64,000 nucleotides of DNA from Periconia sp. R9002 (lineage: Eukaryota > Ascomycota > Dothideomycetes > Pleosporales > Periconiaceae): NCBI GenBank assembly GCA_023627715.1, contig JAMAHW010000006.1, positions 124,001 to 188,000 on the forward strand, given 5' to 3'. The position numbers were made by a program, and so were the translations under genes. Positions within the stretch are counted from its first letter, which is position 1, and each line of letters begins with the position of its first letter. Of the stretch, positions 46,801-57,753 are shown in pieces. Below the pieces are notes generated by a model. The model was not told the DNA's origin and ran no database searches. It saw nothing but the letters and a program-made list of their open reading frames with translations.

Positions 46801-47821
46801 CTCCTTCCCCCTTACCCAAAACCACCCACGCACCATATCACCCCGAGACATCCGCTCACTTAGCCAGTCCACATCAACATCACCCACAATTTCCAATCCA
46901 ATCCATACCCTCTTACTCTTACTACAAAAATGTCCCTACTTGGCTAGGGGAACGGGGAAAGGGGATGTACATACTCACTCGCACACCTCCCCACAAACAA
47001 AACAAAAATCAGAAACAGAAACGTAGAGCAAAGGTAAGGCAATGTACCTGTGTGTATCTCCATACTTTACAACCCCACTACCACGCCGAGATTTCTTCCT
47101 TTACCCTAGCCCCAACCCTCCACAGACTTTCACAGCACAGGAGAAAACAGCACCACGCGTGGCGTGACTTATTCGGTTCGTAGTAGAAAAGCTGTAAGAG
47201 AATTCCACGTCACGTCCCCCCCCAAAAAAACCCCCCCAGTTCTTCTGTGTAGTGATGGTGGAAGCTACACACATACATACACACATATATATCCCCCCCT
47301 CGACGACGAGGGACGAGAATTAAAGAAAAAACGCTCCGCCCCCGCCCCCGTCCCCGAAGATGTACGTAAGTACTGAGTTCGAGATTCAACGTTGAAAAGT
47401 TGTGTTTCGAACAAACACTAATGTCATGTGATGTATATACGTAAGAAAGGTTACGACAACGGTAACGACACACGTAGATCAAGATGGAGTCGTCAGGGAA
47501 GGAAGGAAGGAAGGAAAGGTAGGAAGATATTAATAGCTCAGACCAGCGAGACCCAAAACATAAATAAATAAAATCATTCCTCTCAACCCTACCCATCCAT
47601 CCATGTATAAAAAGCCTACCCCATTCGTCACACTACGCTACGCTACCCTACACACATCAAAAAACAAAGAGAGGGCGAGCGGAGGAGGTGTGTAAGAATC
47701 ATAGAATACCTAACCTACCCAAACACAATCCAACCCAGACAAACGCACAACCCACGATTGAAAAAAATAGAAATAAGGGCGTTAAAAAACATAACCGAAG
47801 CATCCACCCAACTCAACTCAA

Positions 47822-50606
47822 CTACACCGAACTCCCAAAAAACTGACTAGCCAACATGATATCCTTATCATTATTCGCAAAGTCCCACCCAACAATCGTC
47901 GGATCCTGACTACAGCAGACGATTCTACGAGCGTCGAATTGCAATTTGAACACGCGCGAGGTGTGCGCGTTGAGCCCGCCGCCGCCGCCTGCTGCGTGGT
48001 TGGCAGCGGCGTGATGATGGTGGTGAGGGGCAGCGGCATGGTGGTGGTGGTGCTGCGGCCCACCCGCGGCGCCGGTACCTGGTTGTGGTTGCTGCTGCTG
48101 CTGCGGTCCGGGAGCTGGTGTTTGTTGGGTTGGTGCCGCTGGTTGCGCAGGAGTTTGTGACCCGGTTGCTGGTGCGGTTGCGGGAGGGGGCGCTGTTGAT
48201 TGGGTTGTCGATGCTGCTCCGCTGCCGGGCGTTGGTTGCATGGCTTGCGAGGCGGCGTGCAGTGCTTGCGCTTGCTGTGCCAATGTGTGAGCTGCCTGGG
48301 CCTGGGCCTGTGCTTGTTGCGCGAGGGCTTGAAAGGATGGATGGTTTTGCTGTTGTGTCTGATTCTGTGCCTGGTTACCTGCGTTCGGTGGACCGTTGGC
48401 GTGGGCTACTGGGCGACGTGGGCGTCCGCCGGCTGCCCTCACGGCCTCGCTTTGGTACAGGACCCTCGCCTTCTCCCAGGCTCCATCTGCCCCCTTCTTC
48501 CAGATAATGACGGTTTCATCGTAGGAGCCGGATACGATTCGCGCCCATTTGCTCCCTCCGCCTCCTGGCGGCAATTTGGCTCCAAAAGCAAAGATGGACT
48601 TTGGATCCCGTGACCCCGCGTTGCGAGCCCGTCGTTGCTCGCGCGTCATCTTCTCATCCAGGAGCCCCCGAGCTTGCGCCTCGAAAAAGTTTCGATCGAC
48701 GTCCCTGGCTTCGGCTTCAAGATCTTCCTCGTTACCCGGAAGATCCGCAAATTGGGCCTGCACTGTACGCACGAGATTCGAGTGGCCTTGTAAGCACGCG
48801 ATTTCCGCCCCTGTGGCGCGGTCGAATATACGGACAGTCTCATCCGAGCTTCCGCTGACAATCCTCCTTCCATCAAACTGCACACACGCGATACCCTTGG
48901 TATGTCCGGAAAACGTCCGTACACACGCTCCGGTGCGGACATCCCATACCTTCACAGTCCTGTCGCCCGAGGCAGACACGATCTGTCCATCTAAAATTTG
49001 GATAGCGTTGACTGCCGCAGCATGACCTTCTAGGGTCATGATCAATGTGTGGGGTGGAAGAGGTCTAAAGTGCAAATGCTGGTTTTCCACTTGATGTTGC
49101 ATGTCGATGATATAGGAAGGAAAGCGGGCTGCCGACTTTTTTGTTGATAAAGGGTACGCCTCGTCGGTTGGCCACAACTCTTTCCTGTTCCAGACCTTGA
49201 TAGTTTTGTCCTTGGAGCAAGTTACCAGGTAAGTGTCATCGAATTTGAGGTTCAGCACCGATTCATTGTGAGCTTTTTCCACCCTCTTTATCATACGCCC
49301 CGTCGAAAACTTCCACAGAATGAAACTGCAGTCGCTGCCACCCGAAACAATCAAGTCGTGTTCGGGTCGCTCATCGAATTGTAGGCACAGCACTGATGCG
49401 TGATGACCCACCAAAGGCGACAACACTAACCGCTGTGTATCCAAATCCCACACCCGGACGGTCTTGTCACGGCTTCCGCTAACAAGGTACCTCCCAGAAT
49501 ACTGTATTGTATAAACACATTCGGTATGGGCTTGCTCGGCATGCTTGGGGTGTGGAAGCTGGAAGTTCACAAAGCGGCCATTGTCCCAGTTCTCTTCCAA
49601 TCGCCTCTTCTGTTTGTATAGATATTGCCAGTTGATCTTGGGTTCGAACGTGGGGAGGAGGAGCGAGGGGCGAAACGGATGATTTGTCGAGGTCAAGGCG
49701 GGTAATAGCGTCAAATCGTCTTCGCTAGGTTCCGATATTCGTTTCCGTCGTCGTGAGCTTTCTGTGGTAGGGGATGCAATCGGCGAAGCGTCGTCATATG
49801 CAATTCCTTCCATTCTGTCATCTGGCTTCACACTAGAGCCCTCGTCCGCTTCTACAACACCGTGTTGTTCGCCCCAACCAGAGGTAGGCTCTGCTGCATT
49901 ATCTTCTGCGGCGCCGTCGCCAAATAGTGGGCGTTCGCGAACCCGTTTCTTGGACGAGGGCTTCTCCGTATCTTTGTCTTCGGCTGCCCGAGATCGTCGT
50001 TTTCGCTCCCTATCCCTCAGCTCCATTCGCCTCTGGCGTTCTCCTTCTTCGTACTGGCGGACAACGCCAAAGTTCGAGTTCCATCCTTCCAACCTAAACA
50101 ACAACTTCCATAGCTGGCTGTCTATTACCCTCACCCGCCACGACTGTGACAAGACGGATGCACGGAGCAACGTTTCTGGCGACAAATATGAAAAGATTTG
50201 AAAAGTGATTTCCGGTGGGAGTTGTTTGACAGGGTCTAAATGCAGGAGAGGATTAAGTTTGTCGACAATGCCTGCTACCGAGGAGGTGCGCAACGATCGG
50301 AGGATTGCATAGGCAAACTCTGGTTATTCTTGTTAGACAATAAACAAATAGATGTACATGTACGGCTAGCAACCTACCACTTCGTGCCTCCTCACTCATC
50401 TCCATGACCCAATCCGGGAGACTATACTGTAAATCCAGATCCAACCCGCCTTCGTTCCGCATCACCAAGTCGCTCCCAGTCTGGCTCCGCGTGTCCTCCG
50501 AATAACCTTCATCGAACCTGTTTGCATTCATGGATGCCGTGGGGCGAAATGCTTGTAGATAGGATGGCGTCGTGAAAGCGGAGGGATTATCCAGTGGGGT
50601 CGCCAT
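47822..50606 (-). CDS. F-box/WD40 protein of beta-TrCP (Pof11-like) type
   Basis: Predicted 908-aa substrate receptor of an SCF ubiquitin ligase. Exons 50606-50378 and 50319-47822, with a 58-bp intron (GTAGGT...CCAG) joining EEARS to EFAYAILRSL. The F-box is at about residues 108-150 (KQLPPEITFQIFSYLSPETLLRASVLSQSWR). A charged linker (~165-290) contains basic NLS-like clusters. WD repeats run from ~340 to the C-terminus. Seven are visible, including LVSGSRDKTVRVWDL, LVTCSKDKTIKVWN, IVSASGDRTVKVWDV, IVSGSSDETVRIFD and IVSGSYDETVIIWK. Their order and wording (TCSKDK, SASGDRT, GIACVQF) resemble animal beta-TrCP. A long Gln/Ala/His/Pro/Gly-rich insertion separates WD6 from WD7 (about residues 735-860). 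It is divergent from Cdc24 across a 2.7-kb spacer. Specific targets are unknown. Confidence 0.92.
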
Positions 50607-53268
50607 GTTGATCGGTTTAGCCAGGTAGTTGTTGTTTTCATGCGATTCAGAGATCTTCATGAGTAAAGCAAACGACTTGCTATATGAGACCACGGCTCAT
50701 TACCAACGGAGAGGAGAATCCAGCGAACGATGTTGGCTCAATACAGCCCTGGTGGGAACAGAGTGCGCGCTTCGTGTGTTGTCGTGCAAGTGGCAAGGCT
50801 TGCTTGGTACCGATACCGGTGGTAGCGTGTGGAGGCAGGACGGTAGGGCGACGGTTCGAAACACCGAATATGCCCAAGAAATCAGGAACGAAAGTCAGAA
50901 AGTCGATACACGGCTGTGGGGGTGCTGTATTCGTTGATGGGCGCCAACGTTGGCCATGTGCGGAAGAGTGCCGGGTGTGCCCATCCTGTTTGATGCCAAG
51001 ACCGACCGATGCGTAGTCACGCAGTTAGTTGCTGCCTAGATCGCGGCTGCACACCACCCCATACCTAGCACACCTTCTTCTGACGACCATTCACACCTTT
51101 GGACTTGATGGCAATATGAATCAATGAAATGGTGCGGATATCCTCGCACGAGTTTGATCTACTTGCTACTGGTGACAGTCTATTGATAGCTTTTGGTATG
51201 CTTCTATTTATTCTTCGATTTACGTCGTCGTCTCACATACGGCTTTTTAATAAATGTGAGAGATTATGAGGTCCTGCATCGGCAGCTACGAGTTCAGAGA
51301 GGCATCACTGCTTCGTATCTTATTTGCAAAGATACAGTCTTCAGATGAAATACGGCGAGACACTGCAGAAAAGTGATGATTCCTCGAAACGAAGATCTAG
51401 AGCCTAGCGAATGGTGCCACGAGATTCATCATGCATTCACAGTGAATGACTCTATACGAATGAAGAGTTATTTGTGTTGCCAAAGAATAGAATCAAGGGG
51501 ATCCTGGTAGTTCTCTTTGTGTCCAAGTTTGACATGTGCGCCAGAAACACCGGAAATCCCGTTGTCGCATCTTCATGTTCATCATTCGTTGATCCGTCTC
51601 GACCCAAAGTATTTCGCAAAGACAAGGCACTCATGGTCAGGCGCATGATTGGCTCAACTTCCAGCCCCCATTGAGACTTGGATGTTCTTCTCATGGTCCT
51701 TTTTGGGTAGCCTCCGGTCTGCAACTTCAGCTTTCTGCCGATCTCACGTGTAAGCAATGCAGGACCGTGGACGCACAAGACTATTGAATCATGATTTGCA
51801 AATGCGAGCAAACCGGTCACATTGTTTCGAGTTGATGTGACGCATGGCGCGGTGGATAGTCAGGTATACATCAGGTATATGAAATTGTTCACTTGAATCG
51901 GACGAGTATATTGGCGATTTGTCAAAGCGTAGCTAGGTACTTGTACCGTAGATGATGATTGCCGTGACGTGACTCGCTGGCCGCGGGACCGTGCGTGTTG
52001 AAGAATCCACCGTTCGGTTCCATGCTAGGAGGCGGTATATCGGTAACGGGGAGATCAAGGCAGTAGTTACAAAGGGCACAAAGGGAAGGTCAGGAACGTC
52101 AACGGGGCATGTTTGGGTTGCGGCAAAAAGAGAAAGCTTGTTAGATGGGTGGCTTTAGGCGGATCGCCTGCAAGGCCGACGAAGGACTGTTGGTGGGCAC
52201 GGCGAGTGAGTGTGTGAGTGGGTGGGTGTTGGGCGCATGGGCATGGCATCCCGAGAGCGGCCACGTTATGCGGAGTGAGCGTCAGTGCAGAGCGTGCATC
52301 ATCTTATCCCCAGGTGCACGAACGAAGCCGAGTGAGACTGGGAGTGAGATGAGGGTGTGCAGCGTGAGAGTGAGCAGTAGCAGGAGGATTGATTCGCTGG
52401 TTGTCAAGGCCATCGCATCGTATCGCCGTGTTGTCCAGTCTACTGTCTCGGACGGAGACGAGTGAGTGGTGCGACTGGCTTGCACTTGGAGGAGGTAGGT
52501 AGGTAATTACCAACCACCGTTTTCCGTTACGGTTGACTGAAGGAGGGCGGGCGAGCGGGGCCTTCAGGGCCTGGTAGATACAAGGTACTTGGGTAGTAGT
52601 GCTAGGTAGGTAGGTGGATCGCAGTGAAGAAGCACTGAGCAGCAGCAGCTACGGTGTGTCCGCCCAACATTAACGGCCCAGCGATGGACAGGGCTTGGGC
52701 CCATAGCATTGGGCGAGCAGGGTGAGTTGAGATGAAGATGGCTGGACGAGTTGCTGGCGATGCGGGTAAACAGCTCACTTTGGGATCACTGGGTGCAGTG
52801 CAGTGCAGTGCAGTGCAGTGGAGTGGCCTTGTTGTCACGTGCCGCGTAGATTGTGAAACGGCAAGACCCCTAATCCAGCCCACATGCTGCTTCCCACCCA
52901 CCTGCACTCTGCTACACCTGCACCTCCAGAGACGCCTCGACGGCCTCTACACCTCTACCCCTCTGCCACGCCCTCGTTGCCACCGCTGCGCACCGTGAGA
53001 ACAGACGAGAAGAGGACAGAAGAAGCGGAGCGGACCACCGACAGCACAGCGCCACCCACTCACTCCTCGCTGAGCCCGGAGCCCGCCTTGCTTCCTTGTC
53101 GACTACCTAGTTAGCACCCGCCCGCCCCTCGCCGCTTCCTTCCTGTCCATCATTCCGGCCAGACTGCCACTCGCACCTGCCACCGCCGACCTTGCACCTG
53201 CCAAAGCGCTCTGGCGCACCCGACACCACCTTCCCTCCGCGACTGTCCCCAGGAAATGATTGTCTAGC
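50607..53268. other. Divergent spacer between the F-box/WD40 and Cdc24 genes
   Basis: Shared 2.7-kb upstream region of two divergent genes. Open frames are short; one of 122 codons (51452-51820, minus) starts with GTG and has no domain. A GTGCA pentanucleotide tract lies at about 52793-52820. TAGGTA-type motifs occur at about 51935, 52495 and 52603. The last ~400 bp is CT-rich, as expected for a fungal promoter or leader. Confidence 0.55.
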
Positions 53269-56200
53269 ATGGAGGTTGCCTTTCACTCAGGACTTGCGAG
53301 ACCTCACACTTCCCAATCCTCTCCCACCGCCTCTTCCCACACCCGCATGACGTCCAACAGCGGTCCCGCCCTCATGTCCCACCAAAGCTACCAAAGCCAC
53401 CAAAGCCAGTATTCCGCCTACTCGCACAACAGCTCACGCGATACCCAAAGCTCTCAGGCCACCAGCACATCCACCCTGTTCGGTGGCCCGCCGCCCGCCT
53501 TCCCCACATCCACGCCTGTCAACGGCGGCCCTGTCGAAGCTGCCAACAACGTCCTCAACAAGCGTGCCGACAAGGAGACGTCGCTTTTTCAGAGATGTTT
53601 GCAGCTGCAGCAGCGCTTGCGCGCCATACCGGGCCTGGAGCGCTGGCTTAGGGAAGAAGAGAACGCGGCCGGTACTGATGATGACCCTGTGGCGCTGTTA
53701 TGGAGGACTTTCAGGAGGGGTTACCCGTTGCTCGACATTTACAATGCCTTGAACCCTCGCGTTCGCTTGACCATCGACGATTCCAAAATGACCGAGGCCA
53801 ACGCTAAGAAGTTTGAGAAGATGGCAACCTACAAGTTCCTGCAGGCTTGCATTCAGGAGCTCGAGTTTCCCCCGGAAGAGCGCCCCATCATAGGGGATTT
53901 GTACGGAGACGACACTACTGGCTTTGTAAAGGTACAACTCAACGCCAATGTAGATTTTTCTTGTGCTAATGAACTCAGGTTGTCAATGTGGTAAACCGTG
54001 TCCTAGACATTCTTGTCCAGATGGGCATCATCACATCAGACAATGACTCTTCAGACCCATCCCGTGGCAGTACTGAAAAACGAAGTCAACGCGAACACAT
54101 CATCGATGAGTTGGTGAGGACTGAGCGTACCTATGTGCAGCATCTCGAACTTTTACAATTGTTTAAAAAGAACGTAGAAGAGAAGGGTATCTTAACTGGA
54201 GACACGGTTCACAACGTGTTTCTCAACTTGAACGCTCTTCTGGATTTCCAGCGGCGCTTTCTGATTCGCGTTGAACAGACGAATGCCCAACCTCCATCTG
54301 AACAAAATTGGGGGCAGCTATTCGTTCTCTACAAAGACGCTTTCAAAGTGTATGAACCATACATTGCCAACCAGAAGAAGTGCGAAGAGATTGTCGTACG
54401 AGAGTTTGACAAGTTGAGGGAGACGGGTGGATCAGCAGAGATGCAACAAATGGTTGAATCGACCGCCACATTGACATCCTTTCTTTTAAAACCCTTCCAG
54501 CGATTGTCGAAATATCCGCTACTGCTCAAGGTCAGTCTCAGCCACTACGAAGACCACCAAAGATATAGTCGCTAACGATCACATAGGAACTGCGTGACAA
54601 GGGTGATCTCGATGAAGCCCGAAAGGAAGATGTTTCCCAGGGCATGATAGCCGCCACTGCCATCCTAGAGAGGACGAATGCAGCCATTGATCGTGAGGAT
54701 CGTAATGAGGCTGTTGAAGAACTTAAAACAATGGTTGAGGACTGGAAGGGTCACCGAATCGAAGGTTTCGGTGACCTGCTCCTCTACGGCCAATATACCG
54801 TCCTCAAGGGTGACGGTATGAACAGCAAGAACGAGGAGCGAGAGGTACGTTATTGCACACATACACCCATCCTTTGCCTGCCACATCCCCCATCCCCCAT
54901 CCCCTCTTCACAATCATGCATTTGCATAGGTTGACAGCATCAAGTATAAAATATACCTTTTTGAGATGATACTGCTGTGCTGCAAAGAGCTCAGCGCCAA
55001 GAAGGCGAAGAATATGAATCGATCACAAGTCACCAAAACTGGAAAACCCAAACTACAGCTCAAAGGTCGGATTTTCATGCAAAATGTCACAGAGACTGTC
55101 TCGCTGCAGAAGCCCGGTATGTCACCCACCCTGGCATAAAGTTGCCAGTCCCTAACCGCTATCTAGGATCTTATACGTGCCAGATCTTCTGGAAAGGCGA
55201 TCCCGGTATTGAAAATTTCATTATCCGATTCAATACGGAAGAAATGATGAAGAAATGGGCGACGCAAGTTGACACCCAACGGCGTGTTTGGAAAGAAAGT
55301 GCGCGAGCCAGTGCTGGCACCACACAATCTAAGCCATCGGATACCCAGTTTACCTACATGCGGGACCAGTCTTTGAAGAACCCTTACCAAGAGGATGACG
55401 ACGATGATGACGATGAGGATGTCGACACAGTCGTGCCTGGGTATCCTCAGGATAGCTATGGCATGAGACAAAATGGCGCGAATGCCCCTCCCCGTTCTCG
55501 TTCGACAACCGGAGACAGCGGTAACGACATGGACCGCATGGTACAGCCCGCACGTTTCCCCATGGGCCAACAGCCACCGCTAACCTTGCGCACCCAACAG
55601 CTTGCACAATCTGGTAATCAGGACTCGTATTTTTCTCCTACAGCCGAATCGCCCATGTCTACCATATCTTCGTACTCAAACGCTCGCACTAGCTCGTCCT
55701 CTGCCGGCACGTTTCCTTTCCCTCGTCAACAACCGCCTCATAGCTACAACGAAGAGAACAACCGCTACACAGCCCCTGCCCGTGGCCATATGCCCCGAGA
55801 AGGTTCCATGGGACCTAGTCCCTACCCGGGTAGTCGAGCTGCGCAAAGACCGTCACTGCCCCCAGCTGCCCATTCCGCTCACCCCGGAAGCGTGGGCTCA
55901 GGCCGGCTCAGGGCAGCAAGCAGTCCAGATATTCAGAATGCTGGTCACCCTGGCAGACGATTGCCCAATGGCCAGTATGCGCCAGTGCCCGAGATGCCAC
56001 CGTTCCCAACGCACTATGCCTATAACGCGGCGATTGTAAATCGTAGCCAGAACAACTCGCCCAATAGTCTGCCATCGCGTGCTACAACACAATCACCGGC
56101 AATTCAGAGGGACCGTCTGATACAGCAGCGTACGGCGGCCGAACTGGCTAACCCCGACTACCAAAGTGGCCCTGCCCGACGCGACCCCAGCGTAGCTTCC

Positions 56201-56641
56201 ATGCAGCGGACTATGACACCGGCTTCATCGTTTGAACGCAGCCAAGGCACTTTGACGCCAGCGTCGATGGACTCGCGCACCATGTCGCCGCCGCTGCCCC
56301 AGACGTCGGCTCCCCATGAGGCACACAGCGGTAGTATTCCGACTCAGCTGAAAGTCAAAGTTCACTGCCCGGCTGCGGGGAGCACAATGACCCTAGTTGT
56401 TAGCACGAACATCAGCTTCCAATCATTGAAGGACCGCATCGATGCAAAGCTGCAGCGTTCTACAAGCGTCTCCCTCGGATCAGGTCAAGTTAAATTGAAG
56501 TACTTGGATGACAACGATTTCATCAGCATTCAATCCGATGAAGATGTCCAAGAAGCGTTTGAGACGTGGAAAGAGCAGCAACGAGACCTGAACCCTGGTG
56601 GACAACAGCTGGGTGAGATCGAGCTCTTCTGTCAGCGTTGA
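53269..56641 (+). CDS. CDC24: Cdc24-type Rho guanine nucleotide exchange factor
   Basis: Predicted 1044-aa activator of Cdc42 in polarity and hyphal growth, acting at the cell cortex. Five exons: 53269-53931, 53979-54530, 54587-54844, 54930-55116, 55167-56641. Introns are 47, 56, 85 and 50 bp, all in frame. The start is the ATG at 53269 (MEVAFHSGLA); the open frame upstream begins with TTG only. Domains in order: Ser/Gln-rich N-terminus; calponin-homology-like domain ~105-235 (LFQRCLQLQQRLRAIPGLERWL, DPVALLWRTFRRGYPLLDIYNAL); DH ~259-440 (REHIIDELVRTERTYVQHLELL, LLKPFQRLSKYPLLLK); PH ~460-600 (GFGDLLLYGQYTV, YLFEMILLCCKEL, SYTCQIFWKG); long disordered Ser/Pro-rich stretch with an Asp/Glu run (EDDDDDDDEDVD); PB1 ~947-1044, ending DDNDFISIQSDEDVQEAFE and ELFCQR, which binds a Bem1-like scaffold. 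The CH-DH-PH-PB1 order is diagnostic. Confidence 0.96.
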
Positions 56642-57753
56642 ATGAATCTGTTCCTTGTGTAACTGGATAAGGGGAGGGGCATCTTATGGCGTTTTGCAAT
56701 GGGGTCTGCATTTTTGGGCAATACCTTTCTTGTATGGGCGGATCTTGCAACATCGATATGGAGAATGGTGTCGGATGTGGTTGAATATGTTTTACTGCTC
56801 GGCGTATACGGACTGCGTTGCGTCTGCTGATCTATGCCTGATACGTGGAGGAGAGGGGAGAGAGAAGGAGAAGCGTTGTAGGGGTTGACCACCAATTCTC
56901 CAAATATATAAAGCATTGGTGGTGGTAGTGGTGAGCTGGATGGAGGAGGATGACGGAGGAGGAAAAGAAAGGGAAAGTGAAGGAGGCCATCCCCCACTTA
57001 TCTACACTTTTTTGTGTTTTGTTTTCTACATGCCACTAGACGGTTCTTTTTTTCAGAACACGGTCCACTGGGACGTATGATTGATGAATGGAATGAAACT
57101 GTGTTTTTCTTGGTTTTTTTATATATATACTTCTATCTTCTGCTTTCTTTATCGAGTGACTGATCGAGTGATTGATCTATGAGGTGTGTGTGTGTGTTTT
57201 TTATCCATGGTGTAAAGAACAGAGACGGTCGAGTACATATGTACGTAAGCAAGCGAGCATGTATCGAGGGAGAAGATCAACGAAGAAATTTTGCGTGTTT
57301 GATATTCAAAACTAGATAATCGGAGGGTGTTGAAAAAAAAGGGGGGGGGTGAAGGTGGGGGGAGCAAAGATTCAAAGAGAGAACAGAGAACAGAGAATAG
57401 AGAACAGAGAATAGAGAACAGAGAATAGAGAACAGAGAATAGAGAACAGAGAAAGGGAGGGGTAATGGATGGAATATTGAATGATAGAGAGCAAAAAAAA
57501 TTTGTGTGGTATACCAAAACTCGAGAACCTAACCTAAAAAAAAAAAAGCCTTGAGCTAGTCAAGCACATATAGTTTACTTCTTTCTCTTTCTCTCTCGAT
57601 GGGGATGTATGTAGAGAGATGAAGAGGGAAGGGGATATTGGGGAGAAAACGCCTAGTAAACACCGAGACCAAGACCCTCATTCCATTCCATGACATGACA
57701 AAAACACAAACACAGACAGACTTCTTTCGTTCATGGACTCCCCGGGGGTAGAT
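56642..57753. other. Convergent spacer between Cdc24 and the G-alpha-like gene
   Basis: Contains the 3' UTRs of two converging genes and a 14-bp minisatellite at about 57380-57452. I see no gene. Confidence 0.6.
57380..57452. repeat. Minisatellite, 14-bp unit
   Basis: About five tandem copies of AGAGAACAGAGAAT, alternating AACAGAG and AATAGAG heptamers, with the first units slightly different. Confidence 0.85.

Larger units (their letters stand above)
42572..47821. other. 5.2-kb region without a recognisable gene
   Basis: The first several hundred bases are promoter and 5' UTR of the ABC transporter. The right end is 3' UTR of the F-box/WD40 gene. Between them are ATCC repeats (44101-44119), a three-unit tandem repeat (44959-45235), an (AT)n tract (46616-46641) and a 23-bp minisatellite (46709-46800). 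No open frame has a domain. Confidence 0.55.

Noticed and set aside
51452..51820. 122-codon open frame in the divergent spacer
   Set aside because: Begins with GTG and shows no family signature.
53260..53268. Earlier start for Cdc24
   Set aside because: It would begin with TTG. The ATG at 53269 is used instead.
57380..57452. Second candidate repeat array
   Set aside because: Contiguous 14-bp units without spacers, so a simple minisatellite.
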